A stretch of DNA of 64,000 nucleotides from Sphingobacterium cellulitidis. GTDB lineage: Bacteria > Bacteroidota > Bacteroidia > Sphingobacteriales > Sphingobacteriaceae. The stretch's first letter is position 1; each line of letters starts with the position of its first letter. The notes under the pieces were generated by a model. It did not search any database, was not told the origin of the DNA, and saw only the letters and a program-made list of their open reading frames with translations. The position numbers were made by a program, and so were the translations under genes. Positions 44,348 through 53,201 of the stretch are shown piece by piece. The stretch is taken from positions 124,001 to 188,000 of the forward strand of contig NOUX01000008.1 in the NCBI GenBank assembly GCA_002245855.1, in the 5' to 3' direction.

Positions 44348-45520
44348 ATGGCGACTGTATCAGCTGTCATCCTGAAAAACCACAAAAAACAGGATGGTAC
44401 TTGGAATGTAAAAATCCGAATAACCAATAATGGCAAATCAGCTTATATTGAGACTACTTTTTATGCAGTCAAATCCGATTTGGACACAAAGTTACGATTA
44501 AAAAAGATATTTATCGACACTTACCTTACAGCAACTATAAACCAATATCGTTTAGAAATTAACAAACTAGGAGCAAAAGTAAATTATATGTATCCTAATG
44601 AAATTAGGGAGCATTTATTGAAGGATGACCAAGTAATTGATTTCTTTGAATACTGTACAAAATATATAAAGGATCTGATAGAAGGACCTAGGAAATCAAC
44701 CGGACTCAAAAGGCAGACCAGCTTTAGGGTATTTAAAAAATTCACTAAAAAGGAAAAGCTTCCTACTGATGTCCTAACTTCAAAAATGTTGAAGGAATTT
44801 GAAACCTACCTTAGAAAGGAAAAGTATTCTATAAACACTATCAGGAATATCATGTCAGATCTGAGTGCAATGTTCAATGCAGCTAAATATGAACATAATG
44901 ATGAGGAACTCGGGATAATTAAAATACACAACTCCCCTTTCTCAAGGTATACCATCCCAAAAAAACTGGAATCAAAGAAAAAGGCTCTTGATATTGAGTT
45001 CTTAAAAAAATTCAAGGACATGGAATTTGAAAGCCAAACGCTTAGCGATTCAAGGGATTTATTTATGCTTTCGTTATATATGTGTGGTACAAATATGGTA
45101 GATTTTCATAGATATCTAACCGATCCAAATATTAATAGATTTGAATATAACAGGTCCAAAACTAAGGACAAAAGAGAAGATGGCGCTTTTATCAGTATAA
45201 AGGTAATTCCTGAAGCAAAGGAATTAATTAAAAAGTTCGCTGGTACAATACAAAAAAGATTCAAGACTCAGAGAGGTCTTAACAATCTGGTTTGGGATGC
45301 ATTTAAGAATGAATTACCTAAAATAATGGAAATCGAGGATCTTACATTTTATCATGCAAGACATTCATTCGCTACATTGGCTAGAAAATGTGGCTTCAGT
45401 ATTGAAGATGTTGGAAATGCACTCAATCACAAAAGGTCCACCATCACCAATGATTATATCAAAGAAGATTGGACCCTTATAGATAATGTTCAGAGAAAAG
45501 TAGTAGACCTACTTAAATAG
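44348..45520 (+). CDS. int: Tyrosine-type phage integrase
   Basis: This 390-residue recombinase has an N-terminal arm-binding part, a SAM-like core-binding domain (about 95-190) and a C-terminal catalytic domain. The active-site Arg is in SRDLFMLSLYMCG, the H-x-x-R box is HARHSFATLARKCG, and the tyrosine is in NDYIKEDW. It is of the Bacteroidota phage/transposon integrase type. It would integrate and excise the prophage. Its last 12 bases overlap the end of the convergent XRE gene. Confidence 0.9.
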   Translation: MATVSAVILKNHKKQDGTWNVKIRITNNGKSAYIETTFYAVKSDLDTKLRLKKIFIDTYLTATINQYRLEINKLGAKVNYMYPNEIREHLLKDDQVIDFFEYCTKYIKDLIEGPRKSTGLKRQTSFRVFKKFTKKEKLPTDVLTSKMLKEFETYLRKEKYSINTIRNIMSDLSAMFNAAKYEHNDEELGIIKIHNSPFSRYTIPKKLESKKKALDIEFLKKFKDMEFESQTLSDSRDLFMLSLYMCGTNMVDFHRYLTDPNINRFEYNRSKTKDKREDGAFISIKVIPEAKELIKKFAGTIQKRFKTQRGLNNLVWDAFKNELPKIMEIEDLTFYHARHSFATLARKCGFSIEDVGNALNHKRSTITNDYIKEDWTLIDNVQRKVVDLLK

Positions 45521-45829
45521 TTCTTTTCCGAGTTCTTTTTCTAATTCTCTAACCCTAACTTCCACCATTCCTAATCTGGCAAGGATCTCAGAATTTGATG
45601 AAGCACTTTTCTTAACGGATTCTCCGGTTAAGAGCCAATTTATATCCATACCATATTTATTGGCCATATGCATGAGTATTTCAGGATTTGGCATCCGATG
45701 ACCATTTTCAATCCTTGATATAACAATATTGATAGCTATATCCTTAAGGTCATCCTGTGTGATGTTTTTGTCTTTTCTAAACTGTCTAAATCGTTGACCG
45801 ATCATTTTCTGTACATTTTCTTCAGCCAT
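45509..45829 (-). CDS. XRE-family helix-turn-helix regulator with coiled-coil tail
   Basis: This 106-residue protein has an N-terminal XRE helix-turn-helix (about 8-65; IGQRFRQFRKDKNITQDDLKDIAINIVISRIENGHRMPNPEILMHMA) and a C-terminal heptad tail (EILARLGMVEVRVRELEKEL) that may dimerise. It is convergent with and overlaps the integrase gene, and overlaps the next upstream gene by 8 bases. It may control lysogeny, alongside the S24 repressor. Confidence 0.8.
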   Translation of the reverse strand: MAEENVQKMIGQRFRQFRKDKNITQDDLKDIAINIVISRIENGHRMPNPEILMHMANKYGMDINWLLTGESVKKSASSNSEILARLGMVEVRVRELEKELGKELFK

Positions 45830-46250
45830 TTTCTCTATTTATATGGTTAATTAAAACTGGACAATTACCTAGCCATAGATAAGGTGATATCCTATATATA
45901 TGATAATCCCATTCATCATAAGCCTTTTTTATAATTAAATTTTTAGAAAGCAGCGAATCGAATAAGGATAGACTTAAAAATTCAACATATGATTTAACCT
46001 TATCATGATCTTCATCCTGGTAATTGATGTTTACAACCATGTAGATTGATCTCGAAATTTGAATTTCACCATCATAAGGCCCCAAACAATTCAACTCAAT
46101 TACATCCAATCGTACTTTCTTTGGTTTTGGTTTTATATAAATACCTCCAGAAATTTTTATCCTCCTATCCCTGAATTCCTTAATGAGCCTTTTTCTCACA
46201 AGATCCATTATCCTGGTCTGAAGAGAGGTATATGTCCATTCCCTGGCCAT
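45822..46250 (-). CDS. Uncharacterised prophage protein between two regulators
   Basis: This 142-residue protein is not recognised. It has a basic N-terminal half (VRKRLIKEFRDRRIKISGG, KPKPKKVRLDVIEL) and no membrane segment. It is encoded between the XRE regulator (8-base overlap) and the S24 repressor (13-base gap), all leftward, so it is expressed in the lysogen. Confidence 0.6.
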   Translation of the reverse strand: MAREWTYTSLQTRIMDLVRKRLIKEFRDRRIKISGGIYIKPKPKKVRLDVIELNCLGPYDGEIQISRSIYMVVNINYQDEDHDKVKSYVEFLSLSLFDSLLSKNLIIKKAYDEWDYHIYRISPYLWLGNCPVLINHINRENG

Positions 46251-46263
46251 TTAAATAATTTCT

Positions 46264-47013
46264 CTATTTAAGTTCGCGTTTTACCACGTTATATATCTGT
46301 TCGATTTCATCGAGGTGGACTTCAAAATCAGGATATTTATCCTTATCTGGATTAAGTGACCTAAGGACCAAAACTCCATTTTTCACATCCTGATTAGCGA
46401 TTTGTTTTGCAATAATACCCTCTGTTTTGTGCACAAATATCCAATTAGGCCATTGATGATTATGTAACTTACTTATCCAATGATCCTTTTTGACCTCTCT
46501 AGCTGTCGCAATGGTTCCATTTGGCATTGCTTCCCGAATGTCGCCATTGTCCATACTGTCTCCTGAAATTTCAAATGATCGATACTTTCCCCTCACGTAT
46601 CTGTCCACAGTAATATAATGTTTTGGTAATTCCTCTAAATATTCTTTGTCTGCAAATCCGGTTAGATATCCCGCTTGGGCATAGACAGGAACCAATTCAG
46701 TCCCCATTCGATAACGGCCTGGTGAAATCTCAGTGAATTTGGTATCCCCTACCTCATCATAAATTGATGGATCCCCAATATCCCGGGCATTAGAAAGTCT
46801 TTTATCTTTTAAATCAGAATCTCCAAAAACATCTTCTTCATTTACACCAAAGCGCGCAAGTATATTATTGACAGTCTCCCTTTCCAATGCTGACGATTTG
46901 AAATACTGATATACAGTCTGCCGGCTAACCCCTAATATTTCACTTGCTTTGATTGCGCTGATAGATTTTTTTGAAAGGAAATTTTTAAATTTTTCTCCCT
47001 TATAATCAAGCAT
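46264..47013 (-). CDS. S24-type phage repressor (LexA/CI-like)
   Basis: About 249 residues. An N-terminal helix-turn-helix (SAIKASEILGVSRQTVYQYFKSS) is followed by a LexA-like autoprotease: Ala-Gly cleavage site in VYAQAGYL (about 114-115), catalytic Ser in SGDSMDNG (about 153) and Lys in GIIAKQIA (about 203). It probably keeps the prophage silent and is cleaved in the SOS response. The ATG at 47013 is preferred over a TTG at 47019. It is divergent from the early operon. Confidence 0.9.
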   Translation of the reverse strand: MLDYKGEKFKNFLSKKSISAIKASEILGVSRQTVYQYFKSSALERETVNNILARFGVNEEDVFGDSDLKDKRLSNARDIGDPSIYDEVGDTKFTEISPGRYRMGTELVPVYAQAGYLTGFADKEYLEELPKHYITVDRYVRGKYRSFEISGDSMDNGDIREAMPNGTIATAREVKKDHWISKLHNHQWPNWIFVHKTEGIIAKQIANQDVKNGVLVLRSLNPDKDKYPDFEVHLDEIEQIYNVVKRELK

Positions 47014-47032
47014 ATACAATAAAATTAAATTT

Positions 47033-47079
47033 TGTAAGCATTACATATATTGACATTGTAAATATTATACTTACATTTG
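47033..47079. promoter_or_regulatory. Repressor operators and early promoter in the genetic switch
   Basis: TGTAAGCATTACA (47033-47045) is an inverted repeat with 5-bp arms TGTAA/TTACA. A second, wider TGTAA...TTACA pair spans 47057-47075, and TACATTTG (47072-47079) is a -7 box for the rightward early genes. The repressor probably binds these sites. Confidence 0.5.
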
Positions 47080-47143
47080 TACCATACGAACAAAACAAAG
47101 GTAATACAATAAGTTAAAACCAACAATCCCAAAATAGTACCAT

Positions 47144-47755
47144 ATGATCAAACAGAGAATTTATGCTGGAATGATAGATAAAGGGATTGAGTTCTTTGAA
47201 GATTTGCAAACAAGGATCTTATACTGTTCCCATGACATGAAGCAGTATAGATGGCCACATTTCCCTAACCATATTTTAAGAAAGGTAAGGAAGGACATGC
47301 TAAACAATCCTGAAGCATTGGAGCATTTAGCAAAATGGCCAAATCTTAGGAATGAGGAGAGGATATATAGATATATACTATGCCGATTCGGAGGCCTTGA
47401 TGATCAACCAGACATCAGCATTGATGGAAAGGTCCACCATTCAGAGTATTACGAATGTGGACTCAGAGGCAATTGCCAATTTGAGGGCAAACTTTGCTGC
47501 TCTATCAAGGTTGCAAACGGATTCCTAACAAAAGCAGAAGTGGAGATCCTAAAATACATCAGGCTACCTGACAAGCAAATCGCACAATTACTCAATAGAT
47601 CTATCGAAACAATTTCGACCCATATGCAAAACATACGGGCAAAAACAGGAGAAGTTGACAAGGTAAACTTGGCAATATTCGCAATCAATAAAGGAATAAC
47701 ATTATTTGCTCCAGAAGAAAATAAAAAAGTCAAACCATGGAAATTATCAAAATAG
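47144..47755 (+). CDS. LuxR-type helix-turn-helix prophage regulator with Cys motif
   Basis: This 203-residue protein has a C-terminal LuxR-like DNA-binding domain (LTKAEVEILKYIRLPDKQIAQLLNRSIETISTHMQNIRAKTGE). Upstream is a Cys motif (ECGLRGNCQFEGKLCC) that may bind a metal. It is the first early gene after the repressor operators and could act as an early activator. The N-terminal half is unrecognised. Confidence 0.75.
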   Translation: MIKQRIYAGMIDKGIEFFEDLQTRILYCSHDMKQYRWPHFPNHILRKVRKDMLNNPEALEHLAKWPNLRNEERIYRYILCRFGGLDDQPDISIDGKVHHSEYYECGLRGNCQFEGKLCCSIKVANGFLTKAEVEILKYIRLPDKQIAQLLNRSIETISTHMQNIRAKTGEVDKVNLAIFAINKGITLFAPEENKKVKPWKLSK

Positions 47756-47994
47756 AAAAACAGCCATCAGTTACAGAATATATTGAAAAAATGATTCCAG
47801 GTACTGAAACGCAAACTTTAAGATTTCACCTATCTCACATCAAGGCTGTCAGGGAGGCTGCAGGTAGAAAAATGAAAATGGAAAAACCACATCTGAAGTA
47901 CATAACATCTGTTGATGCTATCGCAGGATATATTCAGGTTTCAGTGGAAGCTAAGAAAAAGGGAGGTAAAAATGAACAAGTTCAAAACAATTAG
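47737..47994 (+). CDS. Uncharacterised small prophage protein
   Basis: An 85-residue basic protein starting MEIIKIEKQPSVTEYIEKMIPG; no domain is recognised. It overlaps the end of the LuxR-type gene by 19 bases and the start of the next gene, as is usual in packed phage early operons. Confidence 0.55.
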   Translation: MEIIKIEKQPSVTEYIEKMIPGTETQTLRFHLSHIKAVREAAGRKMKMEKPHLKYITSVDAIAGYIQVSVEAKKKGGKNEQVQNN

Positions 47995-48259
47995 TGTAGT
48001 TGAACCTGAATTAATCACATTGCTCCAGGACACTGCAAACTTAGCTGCTACACAAGCTTTGGTTTCAGTTGGAAAAATCCCTCAATTCATCACAAAACAG
48101 GAAGCATTTAGAAGAGTTGGAAGTAGAAGAAAGGTTGAAAAATGGATAGCTGAAGGAATTCTTAAAGTTACAGAAGCTGGAATAGACCAAAATCAATTAA
48201 ATGCGATTGCAACTAGTGCCAACCTTGCTACATATGTTCACACAAAACTTTTAAGATAA
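47972..48259 (+). CDS. Small helix-turn-helix-like prophage protein
   Basis: About 95 residues starting MNKFKTISVVEPELI at the ATG 47972, preceded by GGGAGG. The segment ITKQEAFRRVGSRRKVEKWIAEGILKV looks like an excisionase/MerR-type winged helix binding region. It ends at TAA overlapping the next ATG (TAATG). Confidence 0.55.
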   Translation: MNKFKTISVVEPELITLLQDTANLAATQALVSVGKIPQFITKQEAFRRVGSRRKVEKWIAEGILKVTEAGIDQNQLNAIATSANLATYVHTKLLR

Positions 48260-48489
48260 TGGCAAACTTCAATGAATCAACACTTAAGGATCTAGGATTT
48301 GAAAAGTATGAATGGCAAGATGAAGATTCTGGATTGATAGTGGATCACAAATTTGAGAATCAAAACATCTCAATTGAGATAACAAATTATCAAACTGTAG
48401 AAATTACCACTAAAGGTCAATACGTTGAATTACCAAATATTGATTCTGCAAGAAAACTAAAACAATTAATAAATCTAATAACAAAGTAA
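48259..48489 (+). CDS. Uncharacterised small prophage protein
   Basis: A 76-residue protein with no recognised domain; the pattern of alternating hydrophobic strands (GLIVDHKFENQNISIEITNYQ) suggests a small beta-sheet fold. It begins in the stop codon overlap of the preceding gene. Confidence 0.55.
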   Translation: MANFNESTLKDLGFEKYEWQDEDSGLIVDHKFENQNISIEITNYQTVEITTKGQYVELPNIDSARKLKQLINLITK

Positions 48490-48501
48490 ATCAATTTTAA
48501 A

Positions 48502-50508
48502 ATGAATATCCTAATCAAAACACTGAAAATCATCAATTTTAAAGGAATTAAAAACTTTTCAATTGACTTCAATCACATCACTTCCGTTTATGGTGCCAAC
48601 GCCACCGGAAAAACTACAATCTTCGACGCATTTCTTTGGTTGCTTTTTGGAAAAGATTCCAATGATCGAAAGGACTTTAACGTTAAACCTCTAGACACTC
48701 AGGGCAACAAAAAAGACAGGACCGAAAACGAGGTCTCAGCTGTTCTTGCAATTGATGGTGAAGAAATAACCATCCGTCATATTCAAAAAGAAAAATGGGT
48801 TAAAAAACGCGGTGAATCAGTTTCGGAATATACAGGAAACGAGCATTTATATTTCTGGAATGAAGTACCAGTTCAAGCTGGGGAATTTCAGGCAAAGGTA
48901 AATGATCTTTTGAATGAAAAAGTATTCAAACTAATAACCAATCCCCTATTTTTTAATACAATGAGCTGGCAGGATCAAAGACAGGTACTGACTGAAATAT
49001 CTGGAGAAATTACTGATTCCTTCCTTGTTGGAAAATATCCAGAACTGCAAAGCTTACTTGATAATCTGGATGGGAAGTCATTAAAGGAATTTAAGGCGAT
49101 TATCTCATCTTCCAAGAAAAAATTAAAAGATCAATTAGAGGAAATACCAGGCAGGATCGATGAATTAGAGAGAAACAAGCCTGAACCTATCGATGAAAAC
49201 GCAGTTATTTCGGAGATATCTGTTCTACAGTCCAAATACAATGATCTTGAATCACAGATCGAAAATAAAACAGAGGCTTACAATAAAGCGACATCTGACA
49301 TCAATATCAAGATCCAAGAGAATCATGCAAAAATCCATGAGCTTAAACTTCAAAAACAGAATGTTGAAGCTAAACATAGATCTGAATACAATTCACAACT
49401 TACTGCTTCGCAATCGGGGAACAATGAAGCAAAATCAAGGGTATCATATCTAGAAGGTCAATTAAATATTCAAACCTCACAATTGGAGCAATTAAAGAAA
49501 TCTCATTTTGATCACTTGACAAGGCTTTCCAAAGATAAGGAGGACATAGAATCAAGAATTGAAAGTCTTAGGGTTCTATTTAAATCTGTAAATGCAAGGG
49601 AACTCAATGAACATGAAACTCATTGCAGTGAATGTGGACGTGAGCATGAAATCCACAAATTAACAGAGGTTAGAGAAAAATTCAATTCAAGAAAAAAACA
49701 GGAATTGGAGGGGATTAATGTGCAAGGACAGGGACTTGCAAATGATCTAAAAAGAAGAAATGAAGAGGGAATCCAGGCAGTTGAGCAATTTGAAATTGCA
49801 AAAGCGGGAATTGAAACTTCTATTTCTAACCTAGAGAGTTCACTAGCCGAGGCTAAACAGAAAGTGGACGAAATTGCTTCAAGCACAATCGTTGTTTCTT
49901 CTATTGAGGAAAGATTATCAACTGATACAGAATATGATTACCTGGGTGACCAAATCCGAGAGTTGGAATCAAAAATCTTTGAAAAACCTGAAATCGACTT
50001 GGGTGATCTGAGGATACAAAAGGCAACAATAAACGCAGAATTAGATTCAGCTAAAAGAAAACTGACTATTAGTGAGCAGATTCAAAAAGCAAATAGCAGA
50101 ATAGAAGAACTAAAACAATTAGAAACTACTTGGTCCAATGAGCTTGCCGCATTGGAAAAACAAGAATTTTCTGCCGAAAAATATGATCGAGCAAAATCTG
50201 AAGAATTAGAGAACAGGGTTAACGGTATGTTCAAGTTTGCAAAATTCACATTGTTCAATAAATTAAATAATGGTAGTGAAGAGCCAACATGTAAATCTAC
50301 TTATAATGGTGTACCATTCAGCGACTTAAACACAGCCGGAAAAATCTTGGTTGGAATAGACATTATCAATACTCTTTCCGCGCATTACGGAGTAACAGCA
50401 CCTGTATTTCTTGACAATAGAGAGTCGGTTTCAGCGATTCCAGATACTGCAGCCCAAATCGTCAATCTAATTGTATCGCAGGAGGATAAGGAATTAAGGG
50501 TGGCATAA
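48502..50508 (+). CDS. SbcC/Rad50-like ATPase with zinc hook
   Basis: This 668-residue protein has an N-terminal ATP-binding domain (Walker A GANATGKTT, IKTLKIINFKGIKNFSIDF), a long coiled coil with a CSECG zinc hook near the middle, and a C-terminal half-ATPase with GKILVGIDIINTLSAHYG and VFLDNRESVSAIP. It should dimerise like Rad50. SbcD or another nuclease is not adjacent, but RecT and an MBL-fold protein follow two genes later. It probably works in phage DNA end processing or recombination. Confidence 0.85.
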   Translation: MNILIKTLKIINFKGIKNFSIDFNHITSVYGANATGKTTIFDAFLWLLFGKDSNDRKDFNVKPLDTQGNKKDRTENEVSAVLAIDGEEITIRHIQKEKWVKKRGESVSEYTGNEHLYFWNEVPVQAGEFQAKVNDLLNEKVFKLITNPLFFNTMSWQDQRQVLTEISGEITDSFLVGKYPELQSLLDNLDGKSLKEFKAIISSSKKKLKDQLEEIPGRIDELERNKPEPIDENAVISEISVLQSKYNDLESQIENKTEAYNKATSDINIKIQENHAKIHELKLQKQNVEAKHRSEYNSQLTASQSGNNEAKSRVSYLEGQLNIQTSQLEQLKKSHFDHLTRLSKDKEDIESRIESLRVLFKSVNARELNEHETHCSECGREHEIHKLTEVREKFNSRKKQELEGINVQGQGLANDLKRRNEEGIQAVEQFEIAKAGIETSISNLESSLAEAKQKVDEIASSTIVVSSIEERLSTDTEYDYLGDQIRELESKIFEKPEIDLGDLRIQKATINAELDSAKRKLTISEQIQKANSRIEELKQLETTWSNELAALEKQEFSAEKYDRAKSEELENRVNGMFKFAKFTLFNKLNNGSEEPTCKSTYNGVPFSDLNTAGKILVGIDIINTLSAHYGVTAPVFLDNRESVSAIPDTAAQIVNLIVSQEDKELRVA

Positions 50509-50669
50509 TGGCAAAAAAGTTTTATGCACCACAGAAAATTCCTCTAATCAAATGTGATGGATGTAAGTTCATTGAAAATGATGATGGAATTGTCATGTGG
50601 TGCAGTAAGATAAGGATGCCAAGGCCGTCCAAAACTTTAAAGAATTGTATTCATAAATTATTAAAATAA
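50508..50669 (+). CDS. Small Cys-rich (zinc-ribbon-like) prophage protein
   Basis: A 53-residue protein starting in the TAATG overlap with the preceding stop codon. It has CDGC, then WCSK and a later C (KNCIHK), giving four possible metal ligands. The starting ATG is followed by MAKKFYAPQKIPLIK. It is probably a nucleic-acid binding protein of the recombination cluster; no family is assigned. Confidence 0.6.
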   Translation: MAKKFYAPQKIPLIKCDGCKFIENDDGIVMWCSKIRMPRPSKTLKNCIHKLLK

Positions 50670-50673
50670 AATC

Positions 50674-51588
50674 ATGTCAAATCAAAATCAATCAGTTGCA
50701 GTAGTTGAAGAAAAAAACATCACTACTCAAGTATTAAACAAAATAAATGCTTTCCAATCTTCTGGGGAGATCAGGATCCCCAAGGATTATAGCCCAGAGA
50801 ACGCATTGAAAAGCGCTTGGCTCATACTTCAGGACACGAAGGACAGGAATAATAATCCAGTACTTCAATCCTGCACAAAGGAAAGTATTGCAAACTCACT
50901 TTTGAAAATGGTAGTTTGGGGCCTTTCTCCATTAAAGAAACAAGGAGATTTTATTGCCTATGGTCAGAATCTTGATTTTTCTCCTGAGTATACTGGGAAT
51001 TTGGTTCTTGCAAAAAGATATGGTGGACTTATTAACCACAGTCAAAAAGCCATATTCAAAGGAGACGAATTTGAGTTTGAAACTGATCTCGAGTTCCCAT
51101 ATAGAACTAGAATCGTTAAGCACAAAAGGACTCTTGAAAGCATGGGAGGAGAAGTTATCGGAGCGTGGTTCGCTTACGAGCTTAGTGATGGCACAAAGGA
51201 CGTTGAAATAATGAACATGGCCCAGATTAGAGCGGCATGGAACCAGGGGCAAATGAAAGGGAATAGCGGTGCTCATAAGAACTTCACCGACCAGATGGCA
51301 ATTAAAACAGTAATCAACCGGGGTTGTAAATTGATTATCAGAGGTTCAGACGATAGCGTGTTATACTCCAGTTCTGAAGAGGAGATTGTTTATGATCCAG
51401 TAGTAGATAGCGTAAACACTTCAATTTCCACTAATGCTAATAAAAAGACTTTATCATTTGAAGAAGCTGAAGTGATTGAAGATAAACCTGTTTCAAAACA
51501 TAAGGAACCAGAGAAAGAAGCTCCTGAGGCTAGTGCATTGAAGCCAAATGAAAATCCGGACCAAGCTACCCCAGAATTAGGATTTTAA
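50674..51588 (+). CDS. recT: RecT-family phage recombinase
   Basis: This 304-residue protein has the RecT signature (SPENALKSAWLILQDTKDRNNNPVLQSCTKESIANSLLKMVVWGLSPLKKQGDFIAYG) and a variable acidic tail. RecT anneals single-stranded DNA and promotes strand invasion during phage recombination. Its usual exonuclease partner (RecE or YqaJ) is not seen; a WalJ-like MBL protein and the SbcC-like ATPase are the neighbours. It overlaps the MBL gene by one base. Confidence 0.9.
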   Translation: MSNQNQSVAVVEEKNITTQVLNKINAFQSSGEIRIPKDYSPENALKSAWLILQDTKDRNNNPVLQSCTKESIANSLLKMVVWGLSPLKKQGDFIAYGQNLDFSPEYTGNLVLAKRYGGLINHSQKAIFKGDEFEFETDLEFPYRTRIVKHKRTLESMGGEVIGAWFAYELSDGTKDVEIMNMAQIRAAWNQGQMKGNSGAHKNFTDQMAIKTVINRGCKLIIRGSDDSVLYSSSEEEIVYDPVVDSVNTSISTNANKKTLSFEEAEVIEDKPVSKHKEPEKEAPEASALKPNENPDQATPELGF

Positions 51589-52322
51589 TGCAGCTACATA
51601 TCATTAATAGCAATAGTGAGGGGAATTGCTACCTTTTCACCGACAATGAGAATAATACTCTCATTGTCGAGTGTGGGGTGAAATTCGATAAGATCAAGCA
51701 GGCAATGAATTTTGATTTTAGTAAGGTTGTAGGCTGCTTAGTTTCGCATGAACATGGGGATCACTGTAAAGGCGTTAAGGATGCTGTAAAATTTGGTCTG
51801 AACATTTATGCAACACCAGGAACCATTAAAGGTTTCAAATTTGAAAGCTATAGATTACATCCAATCAAAAAAAACATCAAGTTTAATGTTGGGCCTTTTG
51901 ATGTAATTGCTTTTGATGTTCATCATGATACTTTAGAACCTTGTGGTTTTCTTATCAGGCATGAGGAAATGGGCACTACCCTATTCTTGACAGACACGAT
52001 CTATTGTGATTATAAATTCCCAGGACTAATTAACATCCTTATTGAAGCAAATTATAGTCAGGATATTATTGATGAGAAATTGAGGGAAAATCGATTCTTG
52101 AGAAATAGGGTAATTCAATCTCACATGAGCGTGGAAACGGCAATTAAGACTTTAAAGGCAAATGATCTTTCGAAAGTTAACAATATTGTACTAATTCATC
52201 TTTCGGATAGAAATAGTGATGCCAAGGTTTTCAAGCAACGAATAGAAGATGCTACCCTAAAAACAGTCACTATTGCTACTTCTGGATTAACAATTAAAAA
52301 CTTTAATACAACACCTTTTTAA
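51588..52322 (+). CDS. WalJ/YycJ-like metallo-beta-lactamase fold protein
   Basis: This 244-residue protein has the MBL motif SHEHGDHCKG (HxHxDH) and a C-terminal His (IHLSDRN), with INSNSEGNCYLFTD at the N-terminus as in the WalJ/YycJ group. YycJ has been reported to have 5'-3' DNA exonuclease activity, so this may be the resecting nuclease for RecT. That is inference from family and position. Confidence 0.75.
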   Translation: MQLHIINSNSEGNCYLFTDNENNTLIVECGVKFDKIKQAMNFDFSKVVGCLVSHEHGDHCKGVKDAVKFGLNIYATPGTIKGFKFESYRLHPIKKNIKFNVGPFDVIAFDVHHDTLEPCGFLIRHEEMGTTLFLTDTIYCDYKFPGLINILIEANYSQDIIDEKLRENRFLRNRVIQSHMSVETAIKTLKANDLSKVNNIVLIHLSDRNSDAKVFKQRIEDATLKTVTIATSGLTIKNFNTTPF

Positions 52323-52324
52323 TT

Positions 52325-52546
52325 ATGAGTAACAGTAATTCAGTCTCTATCAGCAGACAAAAATTAGATATAGATCAAGCTATTTCTCATTTGAATAATG
52401 AAAAATCAGAAATTGATTATAAAATAAAAGTCCTTAAAAGAGGAATTGAAGAATTGGAAAAAGGAGAAGATATCCTTAACAGTAATTCAATTCTTGCACA
52501 AGAAGTTGTAAAAATAATGTCAGGAGGAGTTTCCAATGGCCATTAA
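52325..52546 (+). CDS. Small coiled-coil prophage protein
   Basis: A 73-residue protein largely of heptad repeats (LDIDQAISHLNNEKSEIDYKIKVLKRGIEELEKGEDIL). It overlaps the next gene by 11 bases. It is probably a DNA-replication or recombination accessory; no family recognised. Confidence 0.55.
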   Translation: MSNSNSVSISRQKLDIDQAISHLNNEKSEIDYKIKVLKRGIEELEKGEDILNSNSILAQEVVKIMSGGVSNGH

Positions 52547-53162
52547 ACCAATATTATTTTCTATCCCAATGGTACAAGCTATAATGGATGGAAGAAAGAC
52601 CCAAACTCGACGTATAATATCTAAAGTTGACCAAATGACACCTTTTTCAGATAAGTCATTCTCATACCTTTCTATAGATGGGTGCTTTGTAATTGATAAT
52701 GGCAATGGCAAGTTTATGGATGGTTTAAAGCCTAAATTCAGTATTGATGATGTTCTTTGGGTTCGAGAGACTTGGCAAAATAGTGAATATACATTAAATG
52801 GATTTACCTATAAGGCGAATGCACATCCAGAGAAAACAGGCAAATGGAAACCTTCCATTTTCATGCCCAAAGATGCAGCAAGGGTTTTTCTTAAAATAAC
52901 TGGAATTAGAGTTGAAAGACTTCACGACATTTCTGAAGAGGATTCGATATCTGAAGGCATTGAAAAGATGTCAGTCTGGAAAAATAGATTAGTGGAAAAT
53001 CTCTATACAAATTATATGAAAGATGGTAGAGGTCCACAAACACCTAGATTATCATTCTTTTCACTTTGGGAAGCGATAAACGGAAAGGATTCTTTGGCAT
53101 CTAATCCTTATGTCTGGGTGTATGACTTCTGTAAGGTGGATAAACCTATAAATTTTATTTAA
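52536..53162 (+). CDS. ASCH-like phage protein
   Basis: This 208-residue protein begins KPILFSIPMVQAIMDGRKTQTRR, the ASCH/PUA-like signature often found in phage genomes, and has DVLWVRETW. ASCH domains bind RNA or modified nucleotides. Its role in the phage is unknown. Confidence 0.75.
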   Translation: MAIKPILFSIPMVQAIMDGRKTQTRRIISKVDQMTPFSDKSFSYLSIDGCFVIDNGNGKFMDGLKPKFSIDDVLWVRETWQNSEYTLNGFTYKANAHPEKTGKWKPSIFMPKDAARVFLKITGIRVERLHDISEEDSISEGIEKMSVWKNRLVENLYTNYMKDGRGPQTPRLSFFSLWEAINGKDSLASNPYVWVYDFCKVDKPINFI

Positions 53163-53201
53163 CCTATTTATTATCTATTTGTATAACTAATTATAATCAT
53201 T

